Made by a program: the position numbers and the translations under genes. A stretch of DNA of 64,000 nucleotides, from positions 1 to 64,000 of the forward strand of contig NZ_JAMLJL010000020.1 of NCBI RefSeq assembly GCF_023634845.1. The letters run 5' to 3'. The notes under the pieces were generated by a model, which was not told the origin of the DNA, made no database searches, and worked only from the letters and a program-made list of their open reading frames with translations. Source of the stretch: Flavobacterium amniphilum. Lineage in GTDB: Bacteria > Bacteroidota > Bacteroidia > Flavobacteriales > Flavobacteriaceae. This document shows, one piece after another, positions 22,598 through 30,975 of this stretch; position 1 is the first letter of the stretch, and every line of letters starts with the position of its first letter.

Positions 22598-24994
22598 ATG
22601 AATTTCTTCTTTTGGATGAGTTGTAAAAATAGAAATAGATATTTTTTTACTATTCTGAGTTTTTTACTTATCGGATTGCTTTTTGCTGTCCCGGTTTCTG
22701 CCCAATATGTTTTCAATCAGTCAAATTTATCCCAACAAAGAGATATTTATGCATATGCTAAATATGTTGATGTTGGCAAACAGGATCTTTCTTTGAATGA
22801 AGTGATTAATAATTCTTCACTGAAGTTTTTGCCCATTCCTAAACAGAATTATGATTTTGGATTTACTACACATCATTTTTGGGTACAGTTTAAACTTGAA
22901 AATTCTTCAAATGAACAGGTGGTTTGTTTTTTTGAAACAGCAAGGCCTATTACAGATATAGCCGAACTTTATATTGTTAACTCAACCGGTAAAGTTAACC
23001 TGCTTAAAAATGGTGATAAGATTCCTTTTTCCGAAAAAAACTTCGCCCACAGGAAAGCAATTTTTAAGATTAAGCTTAATCCTTCCGAAACCCAAAACTT
23101 TTACCTTCATCTTAAAAGTGATGGTGAGTTATTGTCGTTGCCTATGATGCTGCATACACAGGAAAGCATGATCGAAGAAACATCCTTTGAGCAGTTTGTA
23201 TTTGGTTTCTTCTACGGTTTGCTTGCAATTGCCAGTATTTTATATTTGTTTTTCTTCTTTGCAATGCAGGATAAGGTCTTTTTGTATTATAGTATATATG
23301 TTGTGTTTATTGGTTTGTTGCAGTTTTCGATTGATGGCTATTTTTATGAATTTATCACACCGCAACCCGGATGGCTGTCATTACATTCGGTAATTCTTTT
23401 TGCTGTTATTGCGAATTTCTTCTTGGGCCGGTATGCACAGATTTTTCTTAAGATCGGATTGTATAGCAGAGTGGTGACTGTTGCATTTTACATTTTATAT
23501 GCATTAGATTTTATGTGCTTCTTCAGTTTGATTTTTATTCCCCGTTTTTTAGCGTTTTCTTATCCTGTTGCCAATTTGCTGGGATTGGTTTTATTGTTTC
23601 TTATTATAGTTTCCCAGATTATTGTTTTTAATAAAACACGGAAGATTTATTATTTCTTTTCGACAGGTATTTTATTTCTTATTAGTGGCTTTGTCATTTT
23701 TATCCTGAAAAATTTTGGAGTTCTGCCATTGACTTTCTGGACAGAGAATGCCTCGAAATTAGGAACGGGGATGGAAGTATTGTTTTTGTCACTTTCGATG
23801 GCTAATCTGATCAGAAGTTTAAAGAATGAAAGGCAGGAACTTCAGAACCAGGCCTTGCAGCGATCGGAAGAAATGAATGAGATGAAGTCTTATTTTTTGT
23901 CTAATATCAGTCATGAACTGCGTACTCCTTTAAATGCTATTATGAGTTTGAGCGATTCGCTTAATGATGAGACAGATATCTTAAAGGTAAAAGAAAGCAG
24001 TAAAAGCATAAAGTATTCTTCAGAAAGTTTACTGAGCTCAGTTAATGATATCCTGGATTTTTCCAAAATTGAGAAAAATGAGCTTAAGTTAGAGCAGGTA
24101 CCTTTTGACCCGGTGAAGGTTTTGGATATTGTTAAATCCAGATCGCTGATGCTGGCCGAAAGCAAAAATATTGGGATGTCATTTAATATAGCTGAAGATT
24201 TTCCTGATTTTATTTTGGGAGACGGTGTCCGATTTGAACAAATAATCAATAACGTTATCAATAATGCGATTAAGTTTACTTCGGAAGGTCAGGTTGAGGT
24301 AAAATGCGATTTGGAAAGGTTGGGCAATCAGAAGGTGCGTATTGTTTTGGAAGTAACAGATACAGGTGTCGGAATCCAAAAAGAAAAAATGGAAAGTATA
24401 TTTGATTCATTCTCTCAGGAGACTATAAATAATAAGAGAAGATTCGGTGGACTTGGACTTGGACTTTATATCGTGAAAACACTTGTCGATATGCATCAGG
24501 GTCATTTAAAGATTACAAGCCGGCCCGGACAGGGAACACGTTGCAATATAGAGTTGGATTTTGAAATTTTTGAAAAAAATACTTCCACGCAGAATATTTC
24601 AGGTCCAGAATACGATCTGCAGGGTAAAAGAATTTTGGTTGTTGAAGACAATGCGATGAATCAGATGGTTGTTAAAACGATTACTAAAAAATGGTCTAAT
24701 ACCGAAATCGAATTTGCCAATAATGGTAAAGAGGGAATCAGTATTCTTAAAGAAAAAGATTTTGATATCATATTGATGGATCTGCATATGCCTGTAATGG
24801 ATGGTTATGAAGCTACCATAGCAATAAGGAACGGTCATGCCGGCGAATCCAATAAAAACATTCCTATTATAGCTGTCACAGCCGATGTGACAGAAACTAC
24901 CCAATCACGTGTTCTGGAAATTGGTATGAACAGACACGTTTCTAAGCCTTTGGATAAGGACTCTCTTTTTAACTACATCCAAGCCTGTTTTTAA
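22598..24994 (+). CDS. 7TMR-DISM hybrid sensor histidine kinase
   Basis: A protein of 798 residues. The signal/anchor (about 18-38) is followed by a periplasmic 7TMR-DISM extracellular domain (about 45-190, a carbohydrate-binding-like fold), a seven-helix membrane region (about 195-405), a coiled coil, HisKA with H439 in ISHELRTP, HATPase (NNAIKFTS, DTGVGI, GLGLGLYI) and a C-terminal receiver with D728 (LMDLHMPVMDG). The receiver keeps its acidic pocket and KP lysine. A phosphorelay to a separate Hpt protein is expected but none is encoded here. The ligand is unknown. Confidence 0.9.
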   Translation: MNFFFWMSCKNRNRYFFTILSFLLIGLLFAVPVSAQYVFNQSNLSQQRDIYAYAKYVDVGKQDLSLNEVINNSSLKFLPIPKQNYDFGFTTHHFWVQFKLENSSNEQVVCFFETARPITDIAELYIVNSTGKVNLLKNGDKIPFSEKNFAHRKAIFKIKLNPSETQNFYLHLKSDGELLSLPMMLHTQESMIEETSFEQFVFGFFYGLLAIASILYLFFFFAMQDKVFLYYSIYVVFIGLLQFSIDGYFYEFITPQPGWLSLHSVILFAVIANFFLGRYAQIFLKIGLYSRVVTVAFYILYALDFMCFFSLIFIPRFLAFSYPVANLLGLVLLFLIIVSQIIVFNKTRKIYYFFSTGILFLISGFVIFILKNFGVLPLTFWTENASKLGTGMEVLFLSLSMANLIRSLKNERQELQNQALQRSEEMNEMKSYFLSNISHELRTPLNAIMSLSDSLNDETDILKVKESSKSIKYSSESLLSSVNDILDFSKIEKNELKLEQVPFDPVKVLDIVKSRSLMLAESKNIGMSFNIAEDFPDFILGDGVRFEQIINNVINNAIKFTSEGQVEVKCDLERLGNQKVRIVLEVTDTGVGIQKEKMESIFDSFSQETINNKRRFGGLGLGLYIVKTLVDMHQGHLKITSRPGQGTRCNIELDFEIFEKNTSTQNISGPEYDLQGKRILVVEDNAMNQMVVKTITKKWSNTEIEFANNGKEGISILKEKDFDIILMDLHMPVMDGYEATIAIRNGHAGESNKNIPIIAVTADVTETTQSRVLEIGMNRHVSKPLDKDSLFNYIQACF

Positions 24995-25143
24995 GGAAAA
25001 TGATTCTTATATATTTCAATCTAAGCTGTTATTTACTTAATAATAGCCGCATTTTTTTTAAGTGGAATTTTAATAGTGTAGGAAAAATTCAAATTTTAAC
25101 AAGAAATGCGGAAAAACCGTAACGCTCATTCGTATATCTGTGC

Positions 25144-25400
25144 TACTTTTGACATATAAGTTTTAATTGAACAAGCAAACTAACTAGAATCTAATCTTAA
25201 AAAGAATGAATTAAAAAACCTAGAGAACAGAATACTTTCATAAAAACTTTAGATTGGGGACAAAAGTCAAATGTTTTTTTAAGAAGTTAATACCACATCT
25301 GTTTTTACTATTTTTCAAAATTTTAACTCCATTTAGAATTTGTTCTTTAATTTTAGAAGATTAATTCGTTAGAAAAGCCACTCACTAGAGTGGCTTTTCT
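25144..25400 (+). ncRNA. possible small RNA in the 24995-25412 spacer
   Basis: A TACTTTTG -7 box (25144-25151) is followed by about 225 bases without a credible reading frame, then by a 13-bp terminator hairpin. The forward transcript would be close to 240 nt. No -33 TTG is seen, so the promoter is uncertain. The remaining part of the spacer (24995-25143) shows nothing recognisable. Confidence 0.25.
25371..25400. terminator. bidirectional terminator
   Basis: AGAAAAGCCACTC and GAGTGGCTTTTCT form a perfect 13-bp stem with loop ACTA, with T-rich sequence on the forward side. It lies just past the end of the permease gene on the reverse strand. Confidence 0.85.
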
Positions 25401-25412
25401 TTTTGTAGTCTG

Positions 25413-26726
25413 TTATTTCTTCCGTAACATTCTGAATGCCGGATACGAAACGGCAACAATTCCCAGAAGAATCAATAAACTTTTATAATCAGCAATGGCA
25501 AAACCGGTTAGCAATGTAATGACCACCAGAATCAGAAACCAGCTGCTTAAAGGATATCCTTTTTGTTTGTATGGGCGCGGGAGTTGCGGTTCAGATTTAC
25601 GGAGTTTAATGACAGAAGCATAAGCCAATGCATCAACAATTAAAACTGTAAAGGTGCCCAGTGCAAACAATTCGGAAAATGAACCAGAGAAAATGTATAT
25701 TATTTCGAGGATGCAAATAATGATCATCGCAATATAAGGAGAGCCTTTTTCATTGATTGTGGCACCTTGGGATATAAAATGTCCGCTTCGGCTTAACCCG
25801 AATAAAATACGCGACGGCACCATAATAAATGCGTTCAGTATGCTTGTTAATGATAAGATGGCAACGAGAGTGAAGATTGTTCCTCCGGTTTTTCCGAACA
25901 CAACAGTGGCAGCATCGGAAGCCGCAAGGGAAGAGCCCGATAAAATATCCATTGGAACCACACTCAGTAATGCAGCATTAAAAAGTAAATAAATTACGAT
26001 GACAATCGATACTCCGAAGAGCAATGATTTAGGAAGTTCTTTCCCTGGGTTTTTAAACTCTTCGGCAAAATAACAGGCAGCATTCCATCCACCGTAAGTA
26101 CCTATTATTAGTTGTAAAGCTTTGAAAACCGAAATATAAATTCCGCTTTCATTCAAATCAAAACTGTTTGTATTATGTGTGAACAACGAACCTTTTCCGC
26201 CGGCATAATAAAAACAGGCAATAATCAGGAAAGTAAATACACAGACTTTTACCATGCTTGTTATTTTTTGGAAGATATCACCATTTTTCACTCCGCCAAT
26301 ATGGTATACGGTAAACAGTATTACAATACTTATGGCGATTAAGGTTTCAAAACCTTTTAATGTTGGGAAAAGAATGGCTAAATATTCAGAAATCGCAATG
26401 CTGATATAGGCTGGAGCCAACGAGTTTACTAAGAAATCAAACCAACCAGTGAGGAAACCCATGTATTTTCCGAAAGCTCTTTCGGCATAATTATAAGGGC
26501 CACCGGCTTTTGGAATCATGGTTCCCAATTCGGAGTAGGCACCAATAGCCATGAGTAAATAACCTCCGCCCAGCAGCCAGCATAAGAGAATGAGCCAATG
26601 ATTTTTCAGTAAACCGGTGATTATTCCCGGATTGTATAAAATTCCCGATCCGATTACGCCGCCGATAGTGACAGCAATTCCGAAACCTACACCAAGAATA
26701 CTTTTAAGATTGTTTTTTTCTGCCAT
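25413..26726 (-). CDS. APC-family amino acid permease
   Basis: An inner-membrane transporter of 437 residues with twelve predicted helices. The first helix carries the unwound substrate-binding motif IGGVIGSGIL, and PKAGGPYNYAERAFG is the second family signature. It resembles LAT/SteT-type exchangers more than proton symporters of basic amino acids, but the substrate is not readable. Single gene, divergent from the serine-palmitoyltransferase-like gene across a 266-base spacer (26727-26992) in which I see only the -7 box for the latter. Confidence 0.88.
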   Translation of the reverse strand: MAEKNNLKSILGVGFGIAVTIGGVIGSGILYNPGIITGLLKNHWLILLCWLLGGGYLLMAIGAYSELGTMIPKAGGPYNYAERAFGKYMGFLTGWFDFLVNSLAPAYISIAISEYLAILFPTLKGFETLIAISIVILFTVYHIGGVKNGDIFQKITSMVKVCVFTFLIIACFYYAGGKGSLFTHNTNSFDLNESGIYISVFKALQLIIGTYGGWNAACYFAEEFKNPGKELPKSLLFGVSIVIVIYLLFNAALLSVVPMDILSGSSLAASDAATVVFGKTGGTIFTLVAILSLTSILNAFIMVPSRILFGLSRSGHFISQGATINEKGSPYIAMIIICILEIIYIFSGSFSELFALGTFTVLIVDALAYASVIKLRKSEPQLPRPYKQKGYPLSSWFLILVVITLLTGFAIADYKSLLILLGIVAVSYPAFRMLRKK

Positions 26727-26958
26727 ATAGGTAGATGATTTAGTTGGTTGTAATAAGAGTAGTTATTATGCGTTACCAATTTAAGATTAAAGTTTGAAAT
26801 TAAAGCTTTTTTGTTAAAAGTTGCTTATTTGCTGTTACAGACAGTGCAGTTATTATTGATTTAAGGCCAGTATTTTAGCGAAAGTAAGTTTAAAAGGAAA
26901 AGTCAGAACCGAAGCGTATTATTTTCATAAATAATTATGTTTAAAGCTTAGAAATAAT

Positions 26959-26966
26959 TACTTTTG
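26959..26966 (+). promoter_or_regulatory. -7 box of the palmitoyltransferase-like gene
   Basis: TACTTTTG, 26 bases before the ATG at 26993. No -33 TTG at the right distance. Confidence 0.5.
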
Positions 26967-26992
26967 GGGCGTTTTTAAAACACAATTTTATC

Positions 26993-28252
26993 ATGGTAAA
27001 AGATTTATTTGAAAGAATTCAAAACAATAAAGGGCCTTTAGGAAAATGGGCTTCACAAGCAGAAGGATACTATGTTTTTCCAAAGTTAGAGGGACAACTT
27101 GGACCAAGAATGCAATTCCACGGAAAAGAAATATTAAACTGGTCTATTAATGATTATTTAGGATTGGCTAACCACCCTGAAGTGCGTAAAGCAGATGTTG
27201 AAGCAGCAGAAATGTATGGTGCGGCTTACCCGATGGGAGCACGTATGATGTCTGGTCATACTAATTATCATGAGCAGTTGGAAAATGAGTTGGCTGAATT
27301 CGTAATGAAAGAAGCAGCTTATTTATTGAATTTCGGTTACCAGGGAATGGTTTCAATCATTGATGCATTAGTGACTAAAAACGACGTAATTGTTTATGAC
27401 GTTGACGCGCACGCATGTATTATTGACGGTGTCCGTTTGCATATGGGTAAGCGTTTTACTTATAAGCACAACGATATTGAGAGTATGGAGAAAAACCTTC
27501 AGCGTGCGACTAAATTAGCGCAGGAAACCGGAGGAGGAATTTTATTCATCACTGAAGGAGTTTTCGGAATGCGCGGTCAGCAAGGAAAGCTGAAAGAAAT
27601 CGTTGAGATGAAAAACAGATACAACTTCCGTTTATTGGTTGATGATGCTCATGGTTTTGGTACTTTAGGGAAAACCGGTGCCGGAGCAGGTGAGGAGCAA
27701 GGATGTCAGGACGGAATTGACGTGTATTTCTCGACTTTTGCTAAATCAATGGCAAACATTGGTGCTTTTGTAGCGGCAGATAAAGATATTATCGATTATT
27801 TGAAATATAACTTACGTTCGCAAATGTTTGCAAAAGCGTTGCCGATGATCCAGACAATAGGTTCATTGAAGCGTTTGGAGTTATTGCGTAAATCTTCAGA
27901 ATTGAAAGATAAACTTTGGGTTAACGTAAATACATTACAAAACGGATTGAAAGAAAGAGGTTTCAATATAGGTGATACTAATACATGTGTGACACCGGTT
28001 TATCTTGAAGGTTCTATTCCAGAGGCGATGGTAATGGTAAATGACTTGCGTGAAAACTATAATATTTTCTTATCTATCGTTGTGTATCCGGTAATCCCGA
28101 AAGGAATTATCTTGTTGAGAATGATCCCTACGGCTTCGCATACATTAGAAGATATCTCTGAAACATTAGCTGCGTTTGAAGCTATCCGTGAAAAATTAAC
28201 GAATGGTACTTACAAAGCAATTGCTGATAAAACAACTGTTGACGTTTCTTAA
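26993..28252 (+). CDS. alpha-oxoamine synthase: serine palmitoyltransferase / cysteate acyltransferase-like
   Basis: A PLP enzyme of 419 residues. It belongs to the family that condenses an amino acid with an acyl-CoA or acyl-ACP, losing CO2. The PLP lysine is K251 (STFAKSMANIGAF). VDDAHGFGTLG holds the cofactor-ring aspartate and histidine, and YDVDAHACI the stacking histidine. Length and the N-terminal GPLGKWASQAEGYYVFP segment fit Bacteroidetes serine palmitoyltransferase or the cysteate-using homologue of sulfonolipid synthesis better than KBL or BioF. Which amino acid it uses cannot be told. Its neighbour on the opposite strand is a GNAT-fold acyltransferase. Confidence 0.82.
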   Translation: MVKDLFERIQNNKGPLGKWASQAEGYYVFPKLEGQLGPRMQFHGKEILNWSINDYLGLANHPEVRKADVEAAEMYGAAYPMGARMMSGHTNYHEQLENELAEFVMKEAAYLLNFGYQGMVSIIDALVTKNDVIVYDVDAHACIIDGVRLHMGKRFTYKHNDIESMEKNLQRATKLAQETGGGILFITEGVFGMRGQQGKLKEIVEMKNRYNFRLLVDDAHGFGTLGKTGAGAGEEQGCQDGIDVYFSTFAKSMANIGAFVAADKDIIDYLKYNLRSQMFAKALPMIQTIGSLKRLELLRKSSELKDKLWVNVNTLQNGLKERGFNIGDTNTCVTPVYLEGSIPEAMVMVNDLRENYNIFLSIVVYPVIPKGIILLRMIPTASHTLEDISETLAAFEAIREKLTNGTYKAIADKTTVDVS

Positions 28253-28272
28253 TTTCAAACAGTAAAGCATAA

Positions 28273-28300
28273 AAAAAGCATCCGATCAAGGATGCTTTTT
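28273..28300. terminator. bidirectional terminator between convergent lipid genes
   Basis: AAAAAGCATCC and GGATGCTTTTT form an 11-bp stem around GATCAA. It has T-runs on both strands. Confidence 0.88.
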
Positions 28301-28304
28301 TATT

Positions 28305-29423
28305 TTACAAATCTTTTTTATAGGTTCTTCTTCTTCTGAAGGTAACCGGATCAAAGTGCTTCCAGATATTATGAATGGCGGTATTGTCTTCCAATTCAGG
28401 AGTCCGGACACATTCTTTAATGCCCAATTCTTTAAAAGTATGGTAATATTCATTAAAAATGACGGCTGTAACTCCTTTACTTTGGTATTCGGGATCAACT
28501 CCGATAAGATAAAAGAGTACTTCTTTGCTTTCTTTCTTTGCTTTTAGTAAATGATAAAAGCCAAATGGGAATAATTTACCTTTTGCTTTTTGTAACGCTT
28601 GTCCAAAACTAGGCATTACAATACTGAATGCTACAATTTTATTATCCTTGTCAACTACAAATTTAATGTATTCCGGGTTGATAAAGCCGATGTATTTCTT
28701 CTTGAAGTATTCTTTCTGAACATCTGTTATGGCGACAAATGAAGATAAGCTGGCATAAGAACTGTTGAACAAATCAAACATTTCATCAACATAAGGCATG
28801 ATGTCTTTTGTTTTGGTGAAATTGATTGGACGCAAACTATATCTTTTTTTAATCAGCTCCTGAGCTTTAAAGAAGAAGTCTGGGTTTACATTTGAAAATG
28901 GAAATTTATTTTCGAGGTATTCTTTTTCCTTGATATATCCTAATTTTTCCAAGTGTTCTTTATAATATGGATAATTGTACCAAGTAATCATCGATCCTAT
29001 TTCATCAAAGCCTTCGGTAACAACTCCTACTTTATCAAGGTTTGAGAAGCCCATCGGACCTTCAACGTATTCCAGATTGCTTTTACGTCCTAATTCATAT
29101 ACTTTTTCCAATAAGGCTTTGGTTACTTCAATGTCATCAATTACTTCCCACCAGCCAAAACGTACTTTCTTTTTTTCTTGATCGTTTACTTCGTCCCAGT
29201 TGATGATGGCGGCGATACGGCCAACAATTTTGTTGTCTTTGTATGCAATGTAGAAATAGGCTTCAGCACTTGAAAAAGCCGGATTCTTGGTTTTGTCGAA
29301 AGTCTCCATTTCGTCCTGGATCAAAGGCGGAACCCAGTATGGATTGTCTTTGTATAGGGTAAACGGAAACTTAACGAAATCTTTTAAAAGGCTTTTAGTA
29401 TTGGCTTCAATTATGTTAATCAT
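28305..29423 (-). CDS. GNAT-fold acyltransferase, YghO-like (candidate ceramide-type N-acyltransferase)
   Basis: A protein of 372 residues. The N-terminal segment FVKFPFTLYKDNPYWVPPLIQDE is the hallmark of the YghO-like family. A GNAT core follows in which FYLIGVDPEYQSKGVTAVIFNEYY holds the acyl-CoA-binding loop. As I recall, the bacterial ceramide synthase of Caulobacter belongs to this family. Position convergent with a serine-palmitoyltransferase-like gene makes N-acylation of a long-chain base (ceramide or sulfonolipid) a reasonable inference. It is translated 3 bases after the upstream outer-membrane protein gene. Confidence 0.7.
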   Translation of the reverse strand: MINIIEANTKSLLKDFVKFPFTLYKDNPYWVPPLIQDEMETFDKTKNPAFSSAEAYFYIAYKDNKIVGRIAAIINWDEVNDQEKKKVRFGWWEVIDDIEVTKALLEKVYELGRKSNLEYVEGPMGFSNLDKVGVVTEGFDEIGSMITWYNYPYYKEHLEKLGYIKEKEYLENKFPFSNVNPDFFFKAQELIKKRYSLRPINFTKTKDIMPYVDEMFDLFNSSYASLSSFVAITDVQKEYFKKKYIGFINPEYIKFVVDKDNKIVAFSIVMPSFGQALQKAKGKLFPFGFYHLLKAKKESKEVLFYLIGVDPEYQSKGVTAVIFNEYYHTFKELGIKECVRTPELEDNTAIHNIWKHFDPVTFRRRRTYKKDL

Positions 29424-29426
29424 GGT

Positions 29427-30488
29427 TTATGGTTCTATTTCGTCTTCCAGACGTTTTGATTTTTGTTCTTCTTGTTCCTGAGTTGATTTTTCAGGTAAAT
29501 CTTCCCCTTTATTTCTGCGTTTCTTTTTCTCTGCTTTTTCAGATGCTTTTTGCAATTCTTCGTCAGATAAAACGCCGTTTTTGGATTTCCCTTCTTTCTT
29601 TTCCTTGACTTCTTTTCCGTCTTTGATTTCGATGTCTTTGTGTTTTTTGTCAAAACGCCAAGAAAAACCTATTCCGCCGTAAATTAAATCAGGAGTTGTT
29701 TTGATGTTTTTACTGATGGAAGCATCTACCTGTAAATTGTCCATTAATAAGTGTGTGGCACCCAAAGTGAAAATGCCATCCGAATAATAATCACCTTTTA
29801 CGCCCTTGTTTTCAAAGAAAGCCGACCATTTTTCATTGACGCCGTATGTGATGGTCAGGACATATCCGAAATTTTTGGCTTCCGAAGTAATTTTGTCCGC
29901 TATTAAATTGGTTACAAAAACCCATTTGCCTTTGAAATGATTTTGGGTGATCAACATGATTTTCGGGCTGATGGTAGCTTCGTCAGGGATGCTGTAATCA
30001 TTGTCCATGGTATAATTAACCCCGGCATAACCTGAAATGGCTGGGATAAGGCTTTTCCATTTGAATTTATGGTTGGCTTTCCAACTGTAAATATTGGGTT
30101 TTTCTTCTCCTTTTTTATAAGGATCATAAAATAAGTATTTTGCACCCAGTGTAGTGTTTCTCAGGCCACTTCTGTTGGTTTCTAAAATATCACTTTTGTA
30201 TTTATCCATCTGAAACTGTACATCCAATGTAAGTTCCAGTTGTTCTTTTAATAATCCGTAACGGCCTGTGAATTCTAATCCTAATCCGTTTGCTTTATAA
30301 TCAAGGACATCGTGTGATTCATTAATATAGTATAATCCCGACTCGATTTGGAATACTTTTTTACCAACAGCGAATGCTCCGGCCGATTTTCCTGGTCGGT
30401 TAGAATTGATCTGGTCAGTAAATTGTGAGTAGGTTGAGGTTGAAGCACATAAAATACTTCCTAATAATACCAATCTGAGTAATTTCAT
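29427..30488 (-). CDS. outer-membrane beta-barrel protein, phenol-MetA-degradation/transporter-like
   Basis: A protein of 353 residues. The signal peptide MKLLRLVLLGSILCASTSTYSQ is followed by a barrel of alternating aromatic strands (TDQINSNRPGKSAGAFAVGK, KVFQIESGLYY, FGYVLTITYGVN) and a highly charged, lysine/glutamate-rich tail after about residue 280. The opening SNRPGKS...Q is typical of proteins annotated as putative MetA-pathway transporters. ATG 30488 is chosen because a TACATTTG -7 box overlaps the upstream ATG region. First gene of an operon with the GNAT acyltransferase, so a role in handling the lipid product is possible. Confidence 0.75.
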   Translation of the reverse strand: MKLLRLVLLGSILCASTSTYSQFTDQINSNRPGKSAGAFAVGKKVFQIESGLYYINESHDVLDYKANGLGLEFTGRYGLLKEQLELTLDVQFQMDKYKSDILETNRSGLRNTTLGAKYLFYDPYKKGEEKPNIYSWKANHKFKWKSLIPAISGYAGVNYTMDNDYSIPDEATISPKIMLITQNHFKGKWVFVTNLIADKITSEAKNFGYVLTITYGVNEKWSAFFENKGVKGDYYSDGIFTLGATHLLMDNLQVDASISKNIKTTPDLIYGGIGFSWRFDKKHKDIEIKDGKEVKEKKEGKSKNGVLSDEELQKASEKAEKKKRRNKGEDLPEKSTQEQEEQKSKRLEDEIEP

Positions 30489-30509
30489 TTTTATAGTATT
30501 TGAGAAAAC

Positions 30510-30517
30510 CAAATGTA
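30510..30517 (-). promoter_or_regulatory. -7 box of the outer-membrane protein operon
   Basis: The reverse strand reads TACATTTG, 21 bases before ATG 30488. It excludes the in-frame ATG at 30521. Confidence 0.55.
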
Positions 30518-30561
30518 ACATAATTTATCTTTATTTTAAGAATGTGATTGCCAATAATCCG

Positions 30562-30569
30562 TATTTTTG
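30562..30569 (+). promoter_or_regulatory. -7 box of the DUF4834 gene
   Basis: TATTTTTG, 13 bases before the ATG at 30583; divergent from the preceding promoter. Confidence 0.5.
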
Positions 30570-30582
30570 AAAAAAAATTGTC

Positions 30583-30849
30583 ATGCAAGAAGCGTCATTT
30601 AGAGGTTTGGTTAATGTCATCATTTTTGTCATTGGATTTTATTATTTAGTTAAAATTTTGGCCCGCATTTTTATGCCTATAATCATGAAAAACATGATGG
30701 AAAAGGCTCAGGAAAATTTTAACCGTCATTACCAACAGGGGAATTTTAACCAACAAACCAATCAGGATTTCAATACTCCAAAAAAAGAAGGTAATCCCAT
30801 TTCTAAAAAACAAGTAGGAGAATATATTGATTACGAGGAAATTGATTGA
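30583..30849 (+). CDS. DUF4834-family small membrane protein
   Basis: A protein of 88 residues. One hydrophobic helix (about residues 9-35, LVNVIIFVIGFYYLVKILARIF) is followed by a short amphipathic stretch and an Asn/Gln-rich, disordered tail. The end VGEYIDYEEID is the conserved motif of DUF4834 proteins in Flavobacteriia. Function unknown; the acidic tail may bind a partner. In this order it is usually found directly upstream of a YfhO gene, as here. Confidence 0.8.
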   Translation: MQEASFRGLVNVIIFVIGFYYLVKILARIFMPIIMKNMMEKAQENFNRHYQQGNFNQQTNQDFNTPKKEGNPISKKQVGEYIDYEEID

Positions 30850-30975
30850 TTTTTGAAGCATTACGGGTTAAAATTATTCTTCATAACCTGCAAAAATCAA
30901 AAATATTGTACGGGATGCTTTAAATCTAAAATTTAACGTATCTTCACGCCTTTATTTGAATAACCTGAAAATTCT

